Source: Bog-473 sp963838835 (lineage in GTDB: Bacteria; Actinomycetota; Acidimicrobiia; Acidimicrobiales; RAAP-2). From it: a stretch of 64,000 nt of DNA. The notes under the pieces are model-generated. The model worked only from the letters and a program-made list of their open reading frames with translations, had not been told where the DNA came from and did not search any database. The DNA lies in the NCBI GenBank assembly GCA_963838835.1, contig CAWITA010000019.1, positions 315,906-379,905 on the forward strand. The letters run 5' to 3'. A program made the translations under genes and the position numbers. Positions 57,019 through 64,000 of this stretch are shown here, one piece after another. Every line of letters starts with the position of its first letter. The first letter of the stretch is position 1.

Positions 57019-57756
57019 ACTGCGTCCCTAGCGTCACGGCCAGCCTTTAGGGGCGGTCGTTTCTCGGCAACTCCTTGTTTCCGAAGCTGCCGCCCTGGGA
57101 GACTTGGATCCCAGCACGTGGAGCATCCCCATCGCCCTCCGTGCTCCACTCCCTAGCGACCCCGACCCGCCAGCCGGGGTTGCTACGCGTGACGGGCTGC
57201 CGGCATCGACCTGACGAACATGCAGGCCGGCCACGTGCCAGTTATCGTCACCTCCGGCCAGCAGGCACGGCGCTACGAGGAGCTCGGCGCCTACCTCGTC
57301 AACGTGGACGCGCCGAAACTGGTCGAGCCGCTGGTCAGGAGCAGGCACTGCACAACGAGCTGCCGCGGCGTCATGATTGATGCGGACCTCCCGTTTCGAA
57401 GGGCATGACGCAACGGACGTCGAACTGGTTCGCCCACAATCGGTGGGGCGTCCCTGCCGGGTCTGGGTGGCGCTTCAAGAGTCCCGAACGGCCAGTTTCT
57501 CTGCGAAGCAACACGGGTATGAAGCACGATGCCTGGAAATACCAATTTGCCTACGTGACCAGAAAGCGCATCTCGACGCTCATCGTATAAGCGCGAAAAC
57601 TTGATGCGTCGGCGCGAAGGCACAGTGGACAAGAACGATGGTGGTTGACCGGAAGGAAATTCAGGTATCGCAAACCGTGACCGCCGACGGCCGGCTCTCG
57701 ACATTCCCACCACGAGCCGGTTCACGCGAAGTCAACTCAAGCGGAGGTAACAACCC
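57019..57756. other. Interval with a short protein-like fragment
   Basis: About 740 bases. From about 57205 a plus-strand frame reads DLTNMQAGHVPVIVTSGQQA then RRYEELGAYLVNVDAPKLVE, which is protein-like but lacks a start and family, and probably is a gene remnant. GGAGG near 57747 belongs to the next gene. Confidence 0.4.
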
Positions 57757-58308
57757 ATGAACGATCCATTGTGGCGTTTGCCGATCGTGCCGACCTTCAA
57801 TGTCACGAGCGCTGATGTGGGCGACGGCCAGGAGCTGCCTATCGCCCAGATGTCTGGCATCTTCGGGGTTCCCGGTGGCCTGGATGTCTCGCCGAACCTC
57901 TCTTGGTCGGGAGCCCCACCAGAGACCCAGAGTTATAGCGTGACGATGTACGACCCCGATGCGCCGAGTGGCTCAGGCTTCTGGCACTGGGCCCTCGTCG
58001 ATATCCCTCCTTCGGTGACCGAACTGCCCACCGGCGCCGGCAGCGCCTCTGGGGACCGCCTCCCCGAACGTGCGTTCCACATCCCCAACGACGCCCGCTT
58101 GACCCAGTTTGTCGGCGCGGGACCGCCCCCCGGAGACACCCGTCATCGGTACGTGATTTTCGTGCAGGCACTCGACATCGAGAGCATCGAAAAGATCGGA
58201 ATGCGGGCCGATTCGACGCCCGCCCTGGTCGGCTTCACGATTAATTCGGGCGGCCACCTCCTGGCTCGTGCCGTCATCACACCTTGGGCCGAGGTTCCCG
58301 CGAAGTGA
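57757..58308 (+). CDS. YbhB/YbcL (PEBP, Raf-kinase-inhibitor-like) family protein
   Basis: A 183-residue phosphatidylethanolamine-binding-protein fold. ATG 57757 follows GGAGG about ten bases upstream. The conserved blocks are NLSWSGAPPETQSYSVTMYD and PDAPSGSGFWHWALVDIPPS (CR1), with GAGPPPGDTRHRYVIFVQAL (CR2: the His-Arg-Tyr anion site). The C-terminal helix LVGFTINSGGHLLARAVIT is also typical. The bacterial role is poorly known; no partner is adjacent except the MmgE/PrpD gene 145 bases downstream. Confidence 0.92.
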   Translation: MNDPLWRLPIVPTFNVTSADVGDGQELPIAQMSGIFGVPGGLDVSPNLSWSGAPPETQSYSVTMYDPDAPSGSGFWHWALVDIPPSVTELPTGAGSASGDRLPERAFHIPNDARLTQFVGAGPPPGDTRHRYVIFVQALDIESIEKIGMRADSTPALVGFTINSGGHLLARAVITPWAEVPAK

Positions 58309-58453
58309 TTTAGCGAACGCCAGGGCTTGACTGATTGGCAGGAAGCAGAAGCCGTGACCCGACTGTCGAGATACCACGGTTTGTGAGCATCCAAAGGAAA
58401 TCGAAATCCCGACACTGGAACTAGCACCTCCCTCTCAGAAAAGGAGAAGGCCC

Positions 58454-59923
58454 ATGACATCGACCGCTACCGAAGCACCGAGCGCCGTCAGCCAGAAGAA
58501 AAACCCCGGGCGTCTCCCCACCGACCCGGCCGGTCCCACTGGCCGGCTTGCCATCTGGGTTGCTCAAACAACACTCGACGATGTTCCTCCCTCGGTTCGC
58601 GACCGTGCCAAGCACCTAGTGCTTGACGGCGTCGCCTGCGCGGTCGTCGGCGCGCAGCTCCCTGTCTCGCGCAAGGGCGTCGAGGGTGTGACGGCACTCG
58701 ACGGCTCAGGTGATGCTGCCCTGATTGGCTGGGACGGTCGAGCTACCAGCGCCACGTCGGCGGCCATGTTGAACTGCAGCTTCATTCAGGGGTTCGAGCT
58801 CGATGATTATCATCCGCTCGCTCCACTACACAGCAATGCACTCGTCCTCCCAGCCATGCTGGCCGCCGCTCCGTGCCTGGGCCGCGTCTCAGGCGAGCAG
58901 TTCCTTCTCGGCGCCATCCTCGGCTACGAGACGGGCCCCCGGGTCGGCCAGGCGCTCGGAGGCCTGGACATGCTCTCTCGAGGATGGCACTCGGGTGTCG
59001 TCTTCGGCCCCATCTCGGCAGCTGCAGCTGCCGGAACGCTGTATGGACTGGACGCCGCCGGGTTCGAGGACGCCTTTGGAATGGCGGCGACCCAGTCTTG
59101 TGGGCTCATGTCAGCGATGTACGAATCGATGGTCAAGCGCATGCAACACGGCTTCGCCTCGCGCAACGGCCTGGCCGCCGCCGCGCTCGCAGCGGTGGGC
59201 TACGTGGGCATCAAGCGGGTGTTCGAGCGCCCATACGGCGGGTGGCTCGCCGTCTTCGGCGAGTGCCACCGCACCTACCCCGAAGAGATCTATGCGGGAC
59301 TGGGGAACCTTTGGGAGACCGAAAGGATCGCCGTCAAGCCGTACTCGGCCATGGGATTGCTCCACGCCGCCATCGACTCCGCCCTCGAGCTACGGCCTAA
59401 AGTCGACGTCAGCCAGATCCAGCGGATCGACATCGACATGGGCGAAGCCGCCTACGCTCATGGCGGGTGGAAGGCGGAACGGCCGCTCGAGACGATCGGC
59501 GCCCAGATGAACGTCGCCTACGCCGTGGCGGTGGCCCTCCTCGACGGCGAGGTGCTTGTAGATCAGTTCACCCAGGACCGGATCAACAGCGACGATGTCT
59601 GGAACTTGATCGACCGCACCGTGACTCACCACGAACGGGCATATGACAACCTGCCAGCTGACGAACGGCTCACGACCCGGGTGCGCGTCACCCTAAAAGA
59701 CGGGAGCGCTCACACCGCCAAGGTCGTCCACCCGCGCGGCACTGGCGACCGGAACCTCACGAACGCCGAAATACGCGACAAGTACACTAAGCTGACTAGA
59801 GGTGCCATCTCTGCCGAGCGCCAGGCCGCGATAGAAAAGGCTGTCCTCAACGTCGACACCCTCGACGACATCACTCAACTGAGTGACCTACTCACACCCG
59901 CCGTGCACTCGCCGCTCGACTGA
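58454..59923 (+). CDS. MmgE/PrpD family protein
   Basis: A 489-residue member of the MmgE/PrpD family (2-methylcitrate dehydratase, cis-aconitate decarboxylase and relatives). ATG 58454 has AGAAGG upstream. Typical features are RAKHLVLDGVACAVVGAQLP near the N-terminus, SAAMLNCSFIQGFELDDYHP then LAPLHSNALVLPAMLAAAPC (active-site region with Asp and His), YETGPRVGQALGG, the SRGWHSGVVFGPISAAAAAG helix and VKPYSAMGLLHAAIDSALEL in the lid domain. The sequence shows no sign of decay. Which dehydratase or decarboxylase reaction it does cannot be read; absence of prpB/prpC nearby argues against the methylcitrate cycle. Confidence 0.9.
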   Translation: MTSTATEAPSAVSQKKNPGRLPTDPAGPTGRLAIWVAQTTLDDVPPSVRDRAKHLVLDGVACAVVGAQLPVSRKGVEGVTALDGSGDAALIGWDGRATSATSAAMLNCSFIQGFELDDYHPLAPLHSNALVLPAMLAAAPCLGRVSGEQFLLGAILGYETGPRVGQALGGLDMLSRGWHSGVVFGPISAAAAAGTLYGLDAAGFEDAFGMAATQSCGLMSAMYESMVKRMQHGFASRNGLAAAALAAVGYVGIKRVFERPYGGWLAVFGECHRTYPEEIYAGLGNLWETERIAVKPYSAMGLLHAAIDSALELRPKVDVSQIQRIDIDMGEAAYAHGGWKAERPLETIGAQMNVAYAVAVALLDGEVLVDQFTQDRINSDDVWNLIDRTVTHHERAYDNLPADERLTTRVRVTLKDGSAHTAKVVHPRGTGDRNLTNAEIRDKYTKLTRGAISAERQAAIEKAVLNVDTLDDITQLSDLLTPAVHSPLD

Positions 59924-59948
59924 AGGAGTACTCGACTAAAGCCGGTAT

Positions 59949-60590
59949 TTGTCTGCGAGGCAAACAGTATGGTGCTTGGACATCTTCTGGCGTGCAGTGC
60001 CTTCCTATGCCTGCTCCGAAGGAGTAGCGAGTGTCTCTGACCGCCTGCCTGATCGGGGACGCCCAAACCTACCGCCGCCTAGGTGCCAGGATGCAGGGCG
60101 TGATGCCTCCCCCGGCGACCCCTACGCCAACGCCTTCGTCGCCGAGCCGGTCCAGTGTTGGCGAATGATCCACGACAACGGGCACCAGGCCGATCATCGC
60201 CCCGAGTCGCCGTCGTGGACGGGGCGCTGGTTTCCGCCCCGAGGTGATCGGTGGTTCTGGGTGTGGAGCTGCCCCGACCACGTCGAGGGACTGACCGGAT
60301 TGCGCGCCCGCCTCACCCCGCCTGGTTTGAGGCACAGTGTCGCCACCGCCGCGCTGTCGGCCCGCGTGCCGATCGAGGTCGTCGCAGCGCGACTCGGGGA
60401 CACGCCGCACATGGTGCAAGAGGTGTACCAACACGTGATCCCGGCCGACGACCAGGCCGACTCGCAGCTCGTCGGAGACCTCTATCCGAGGTCGATTCAG
60501 CCGTGTCAAGTCGATTCAGAGTCGATTCAGCCGATTCAGCCGGTGTCACAATTCAGCCGCGTCAATTCGGCGTCACACAGCGTCAATTGA
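59949..60590 (+). pseudogene. Small Cys/His-rich protein (copy 3) fused in frame to a tyrosine-recombinase C-terminus
   Basis: Homology starts at about 60108: GDPYANAFVAEPVQCWRMIH, ESPSWTGRWFPPRGDRWFWV and WSCPDHVEGLTGLRA. It then runs without a break into PPGLRHSVATAALSARVPIE, VVAARLGDTPHMVQEVYQHV IPADDQ, the integrase tail with box II R-H-x-x and the catalytic Tyr. The other copies stop at REFGRRR, so this is a junction between two genes, probably from a deletion of the integrase N-terminal and core domains. The start is uncertain (TTG 59949, GTG 59997) and the leading 50 codons are not family-like. The tail degenerates into TCAATTCA repeats before the stop at 60590. Confidence 0.7.
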
Positions 60591-60665
60591 CCCTGTCAAT
60601 ACACCCGTAGTCAATTCACCCGTGTGTCAATTCACCTGTGTGTCAATCAATTCACCCGTGCTTGT
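60490..60665. repeat. Degenerate TCAATTCA / GATTCAGCC repeat cluster
   Basis: About ten imperfect copies of a 10-18 base unit: GTCGATTCAGCCG and CAATTCAGCCG early, then GTCAATTCACCCGTGT in several late copies (about 60605-60660). The cluster lies between the integrase tail and att site 2. It could be integrase arm-type binding sites or slippage-derived satellite DNA. It is AT-richer than its surroundings. Confidence 0.7.
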
Positions 60666-60742
60666 GAGCATTTCGTGAGTATCACGACGCGCGGGCGCCG
60701 GCGGCCTAACTGCAGACAGCTGTTCTCACCTGGAGAGATGAG

Positions 60743-60784
60743 TCGGGCTGCCGGGATTTGAACCCGGGACCTCTTGACCCCCAG
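60743..60784 (-). repeat. tRNA-Pro(GGG) 3' half, probable attachment site 2
   Basis: Same 42-base segment as 55146-55187, with one difference (GACCT for GACCC in the variable loop). Discriminator base at 60743, acceptor strand 60744-60750, T stem-loop 60751-60767, anticodon loop CCCCCAG at 60778-60784. The 5' half is missing again. The distance to the integrase tail is similar to that in module 1, so the two sites bound successive insertions at one tRNA-Pro gene. Confidence 0.85.
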
Positions 60785-61113
60785 ATTACTAATGGTTAAG
60801 TGGACTAGACGGGTCTAATTGGGTTTAGCCCGCTCTGGTTGGAGTTTCTATTCGCGCCAGTTGGGTCGCGCCGGGTCTGTTCGGAGGGCTCCTGAGGGAG
60901 TTTTTGTGACACATCTGGTGACAAGCCCGGCGTGCCCGCGGTTACCGTGATGGGGAAGGGTCGAGTTCTATCCGGACTCAGATCAGATCACCTTGCTCTT
61001 GGACCCAACAACGGGCAAGCGGTACGGCTCGCTGCTGAGGGGCGAGCGAAGACCGCGGGGCTGCTATGGAACGCCACTCGCAAGCCGGCGCTCAACCCAT
61101 ATCAGCTCACGGC
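60785..61113. other. Interval after att site 2
   Basis: About 330 bases. A plus-strand frame near 60960-61060 is protein-like (VEFYPDSDQITLLLDPTTGK then RYGSLLRGERR) but has no start or stop consistent with a gene and may be a remnant. Short alternating TCTAATTGGGTTTAGCCC-like motifs lie at 60815-60840. Confidence 0.4.
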
Positions 61114-61669
61114 TCAGAATATTAGAGGAATCAGCATCTTGGTCGAGCGCTTGTATGCCGGATAGTCGTTGGGAAAGAGGCGCTCCATGGTGTGCTCCTC
61201 GACGGTTGCGCTATAGATGAAGTAAGCGCCCATCAACACGACGGCGACGAGCCAATACCAGCTGACGGCCACGGCCGTCCCGATAGCGGCGAGGATGATT
61301 CCGGAGTAGATGGGGTTGCGGATGTACCGGTACGGCCCGGTGGTGACCAACTCCGCGTCCACCCTCTCGGACATCGGGGTGCCCCAGTTCCGTCCCAGAT
61401 AGACCCGTGCCCACACAGCCAATCCCAACCCGGTCAAGAACAGGGCCATGCCGATGCCTTGGAGAATGGGGTTGCTGACGATGGCATGGTGACCTTTGAA
61501 GGCTCCGGAGCGAATGACCAAGATCACGATGACGAAAATGGCGATCCTAAAGCCGACAAACTGTCGCATTCGTGACTGAGCTGCCGCGCTTGGCAGTCAG
61601 GGCAGCCACCAGCCATGCCAACCAGAAGACGACCCACAGGCTGTAGATGACGTACTCGATGACGTACAT
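61114..61669 (-). CDS. Isoprenylcysteine carboxyl methyltransferase (ICMT)-like membrane methyltransferase (one frameshift)
   Basis: About 185 residues if repaired. ATG 61669 reads MYVIEYVIYSLWVVFWLAWL then VAALTAKRGSSVTN in one frame; near 61575 it moves to MRQFVGFRIAIFVIVILVIR. The conserved ICMT core follows: GLGLAVWARVYLGRNWG, ELVTTGPYRYIRNPIYSGII (SAM-binding H/R-N-P-x-Y) and EEHTMERLFPNDYPAYKRST. Four or five membrane helices. Bacterial homologues methylate small molecules or lipids; the target is unknown. Confidence 0.8.
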
Positions 61670-61871
61670 GGACGGATTGCCATGGTAACGGGGTCAATGT
61701 CGATGTGACGTGACCTGGCCTCTGAGGATCCATTGCATCGCAGCCCTTGTTTGCTTTCTGTGGGGAGGGGCCGCCCGACATCAGCAGCGACGGTGTGCGC
61801 GAGGCATCTGTTCGCAACTGCCCGCACCCGGATACCGCTCGGCCTTAGAGCGATCAATCGATTATCCCATG

Positions 61872-62703
61872 GTGCCAGCTGCACCCCAGCCCGGCGTTCG
61901 GGGAGTGCATCCAGGAGATTGGGTGCCATGACAACAAGGAGGTTGATGTTGTGATGACGTAACCAATCGACAAGCTGAGGGCAGCCAGCCGGTGAGAGTC
62001 CGGTCCGGGGAGACGCCAAGGTCCCCGGTAGCAGAGCCCCCGTGCGTGGTCGAGAGGCCGGGTTCGAAGCGGGGCCGAGCAACTGACCAGTCCGCAACAT
62101 GAAGTGAAGCCTGCAGCGTCGTTACGCCGGTCCGTGCTCGCACGGACGAGGAGGAGCCGAGCCCCTTCCCTATGGGCGAAGGCCATGGACGGCACCAGAG
62201 ATCTTGGAGCGGGTGCCCAAGAACTTCTCGGCGCAGGGGGCGTGGAATGGTCAGAAGGGTGTCCTTGGAACTGGAGGTGCGCCGGGATAAACCGGCATGG
62301 AGGAGGAGATGAGAGAGCTCTACATCGAAGGAGTAGCGAACCACGATGACCCCGAGTCATGCGTCGTCGTCCGCAAGGGCGGGGACGAAGCGTTGACAGG
62401 GGCACGTATAGGCCGGGCTATTGAGCCGCGAAATCACCTTCTCCGGGGTGCCGACGCCGTCTCCAGATGCGGAAGGCAACACCTCCAGCAGCGCTATCGC
62501 AAGCTGCTGGAGGGCCCCGCGCGGTCTGAGAACCCGAGCATGTGCGGAACCTCCATGTGCGAGAACCGGGAGATCCCACGCTCGCCCGCGCCGCTGATCA
62601 CGGGGCGGGCCGCTCAGGGAAGGCCAAGGCCGCAAGCCTGAGATGCACGAGCGCGGGAAGTCAGACAGCCCCGTAATACCTACGAAGCCGCCGAACAAGG
62701 CTG
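61872..62703 (+). mobile_element. Group II intron, 5' ribozyme portion (interrupted by IS3)
   Basis: The sequence from about 61970 follows the domain I pattern I know from bacterial ORF-containing group II introns: CAGCCAGCCGGTGAGAGTCC, AAGGTCCCCGGTAGCAGAGC, GTGCGTGGTCGAGAGGCC, CGCAACATGAAGTGAAGCCT, GATCTTGGAGCGGGTGCCCA, GGGATAAACCGGCATGGAGG, GTAGCGAACCACGATGACCC and GGGGACGAAGCGTTGACAGG. The reverse-transcriptase frame starts at 62643. The exact 5' splice boundary is not fixed; GTGCC at 61872 is a guess. The intron is interrupted at 62702 by an IS3-family element and its 3' part is not in the window. Confidence 0.8.
62643..62703 (+). pseudogene. Group II intron-encoded reverse transcriptase/maturase, N-terminal fragment cut by IS3
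   Basis: ATG 62643 reads MHERGKSDSPVIPTKPPNK, the usual start of this class of intron-encoded protein, and then runs straight into the left terminal repeat of the IS at codon 20-21. The catalytic RT domain (with YADD-type motif), X and endonuclease domains are expected beyond the right edge. Identification rests on memory of the family's N-terminal motif and the ribozyme context, so it is good but not proven here. Confidence 0.75.
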
Positions 62704-62741
62704 GGCTTGATCCGGTTCGACGGACAGGTTGGTTGTGTTGA

Positions 62742-63629
62742 TCATGCCGCCTTACGGTCGGCGTTGTGGTGGACAGCTTCGTATTGAGCGGGGCTGAGGT
62801 AACCGAGCGCCGAGTGCAGCCGGCGCGTGTTGTACCAGCCTTCGATGTACTCGAAGACACCGCGTCGCAGTCCGGCCCTCGTTGGCCAGGCGCAGGTGTC
62901 GATGAGCTCGCGCTTAATGGTGGCGAAGAACGACTCGGCCACCGCGTTATCCCAGCATTCGCCCTTGCGCCCGACCGAGAGGACGACGCCGTTGGTCCTG
63001 GCCAGCTTGGCGAAGTCACCGCTCGTATATTGACAGCCCCTGTCGGAATGAAAAATGACGCCCTTGTCCGGTGCCCTGTGTTCGAACGCCATGGTGAGGG
63101 CGTCTTCGACCAGCTCGGTGCGCATGTGATCGGCCAGGGCCCAGCCGACGACGCGGCGAGAGGCCAGGTCGATGACCGTGGCCAGGTAGGCCCACCCTTC
63201 CCAGGTCGAGACGTAGGTGATGTCGCCGACATAACGCCGGTCCATCTCGGCGCACGGGCCGAAGTGGCGCTGAATGAGGTCGCGGGCCGCCTCGGCCTCG
63301 GGATCGGCGACAGTGGTCTTGCGCCAGCGCTTCTTGCACCGTCCTTCGAGGCCAGCCTGACGCATCAGCCTGGTCACCTTGCGCTTCCCGCAGCCCACGT
63401 GGCGATGCAGGAGCTCTTTGTGGATCCGCGGAGCGCCATAGGTCCCCTTGGACTCGGTGTGGATGGCGGTGATCTGTTCGAGCAGTTCGGCGTCGGTGAC
63501 CTCTCGGCGCGACGCGACGCCATTGCGGCGCTGGTAATAGGCGGACTTGGAGACCTCGAGCAGATCACACGCCTTGGCGACGTTGTGACCTGCGACCTTC
63601 TCCGCCTCGATGAAGGGGTCCACCTTCAC
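62742..63629 (-). CDS. IS3-family transposase OrfB (DDE integrase core)
   Basis: A 295-residue OrfB if started at GTG 63629, whose first bases overlap the orfA stop (GTGA). In nature it is made mainly as an OrfAB fusion by -1 frameshifting; the two frames overlap from about 63690. The N-terminal part has SKSAYYQRRNGVASRREVTD and TESKGTYGAPRIHKELLH. The DDE core has RRYVGDITYVSTWEGWAYLA (Asp 1), GVIFHSDRGCQYTSGDFAKL (Asp 2) and GECWDNAVAESFFATIKREL (Glu, 35-residue spacing), ending YNTRRLHSALGYLSPAQYE. All catalytic residues are intact. Confidence 0.93.
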   Translation of the reverse strand: MKVDPFIEAEKVAGHNVAKACDLLEVSKSAYYQRRNGVASRREVTDAELLEQITAIHTESKGTYGAPRIHKELLHRHVGCGKRKVTRLMRQAGLEGRCKKRWRKTTVADPEAEAARDLIQRHFGPCAEMDRRYVGDITYVSTWEGWAYLATVIDLASRRVVGWALADHMRTELVEDALTMAFEHRAPDKGVIFHSDRGCQYTSGDFAKLARTNGVVLSVGRKGECWDNAVAESFFATIKRELIDTCAWPTRAGLRRGVFEYIEGWYNTRRLHSALGYLSPAQYEAVHHNADRKAA

Positions 63630-63943
63630 CGGGTCTCTTGCGCGAAGAAAGCTGTCGCTCGCTTGAGGATCTCGACGTCCTCGCGCAAGGAGCGGTTCTC
63701 CCGGCGCAGCTTGCTCAGTTCGGCCCGCTCCTCGGTCGTCAGTCCTGGCCGCTCGCCCTGGTCGATCTCGGCTTGTTTGACCCAGGTGCGCACGTTCGTC
63801 TCGGTCAGATCGAAGTCGCTGGCCACTTGGCCAATGCTGCGATCGCCGCGCCGGCACAGCTCGACGATCTCAGCTTTGAACTCCGGAGTGAACGAGCGAC
63901 GCGGCCGAGGCTTCTTCCTCTCCATGGTCTCCATTTTGGACAT
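63626..63943 (-). CDS. IS3-family transposase OrfA (HTH/leucine zipper)
   Basis: A 105-residue protein, RPRRSFTPEFKAEIVELCRR then GDRSIGQVASDFDLTETNVR TWVKQAE: the HTH that binds the terminal repeats. A short leucine-zipper helix (ELSKLRRENRSLREDVEILK) and RATAFFAQETR follow. The frame ends TGA at 63626 inside the orfB overlap. Upstream lies the right terminal repeat; its promoter would be in or near that repeat. Confidence 0.93.
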   Translation of the reverse strand: MSKMETMERKKPRPRRSFTPEFKAEIVELCRRGDRSIGQVASDFDLTETNVRTWVKQAEIDQGERPGLTTEERAELSKLRRENRSLREDVEILKRATAFFAQETR

Positions 63944-64000
63944 CCTCTCTGGGGCTGTGCCCCTGATGGTGGATGTCCGTCAGACCGGTGGAAGCCCACG

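Larger units (their letters stand above)
62702..63998. mobile_element. Complete IS3-family insertion sequence
   Basis: A 1297-base element. The left end TGGGCTTGATCCGGTTCGAC then GGACA (62702-62726) and the reverse complement of the right end, TGGGCTTCCACCGGTCTGAC then GGACA (to 63998), agree at about 20 of 25 positions. Inside are orfA and orfB on the minus strand in the usual -1 arrangement. Both frames are open and the catalytic motifs are present, so it may be active. The target duplication cannot be checked because the right flank is only two bases. Confidence 0.88.

Noticed and set aside
62297..62641. An open frame reading RELYIEGVANHDDPESCV within the intron
   Set aside because: This reading recurs in databases because it lies in conserved ribozyme sequence of group II introns; the conservation is of RNA, not of a protein.

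Overview
High-GC, actinobacterial-type DNA, most likely from an uncultured member of the Acidimicrobiia or a near relative. The basis is the codon use, the ferredoxin/NADPH-type gltBD pair, PspA, the large cyclase-ATPase regulators, and an exported protein combining CAP, TIG and GYW-repeat domains of a style I associate with Acidimicrobiia. The assignment is an inference from gene content; no rRNA or marker-gene set is present.

Layout. 1-21 kb is core-like and densely coded: the tail of a broken AAA/TPR regulator, a secreted transglycosylase/NlpC hydrolase, pgi, a VOC protein, gltB-gltD, divergent thiO-thiS-patatin, a second glycine-oxidase-like FAD enzyme, a haloalkane dehalogenase, pspA and a large exported CAP/TIG/propeller protein. 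21-30 kb holds small proteins, a decayed IS481-family element and several exported or anchored proteins, including a GH16 glycosidase. 30-48 kb is an accessory catabolic region with low coding density: alpha/beta hydrolases, 2-oxoglutarate and phytanoyl-CoA-type dioxygenases, an amidohydrolase, VOC and epoxide-hydrolase-like proteins, proline iminopeptidase and a sulfatase. Several of these are intact and several are decayed (TauD, nitrilase, methyltransferase). 48-51 kb carries three secreted proteins on the minus strand.

51.5-61 kb is the most unusual part. It contains two modules, each ending in the C-terminal tail of a tyrosine recombinase followed by the same 42-base 3' half of a tRNA-Pro(GGG) gene. 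This is the expected footprint of two integrative elements that used one tRNA-Pro attachment site. The modules share a roughly 120-base leader and three copies of a small Cys/His-rich protein gene, and carry a class III cyclase/ATPase/TPR regulator, a small membrane protein, a PEBP-family protein and an MmgE/PrpD enzyme. 61-64 kb ends in an ICMT-like methyltransferase and the 5' part of a group II intron, whose reverse-transcriptase reading frame is cut after about 20 codons by a complete IS3-family element.

Quality caution. Many otherwise good genes (gltB, the NlpC hydrolase, sulfatase, VOC and others) are broken by a single base, several of them in a homopolymer. Consensus indel error is therefore at least as likely as real inactivation for those genes. 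Genes with several lesions or deletions are probably true pseudogenes. For single-lesion genes the coordinates given span the whole reconstructed gene.
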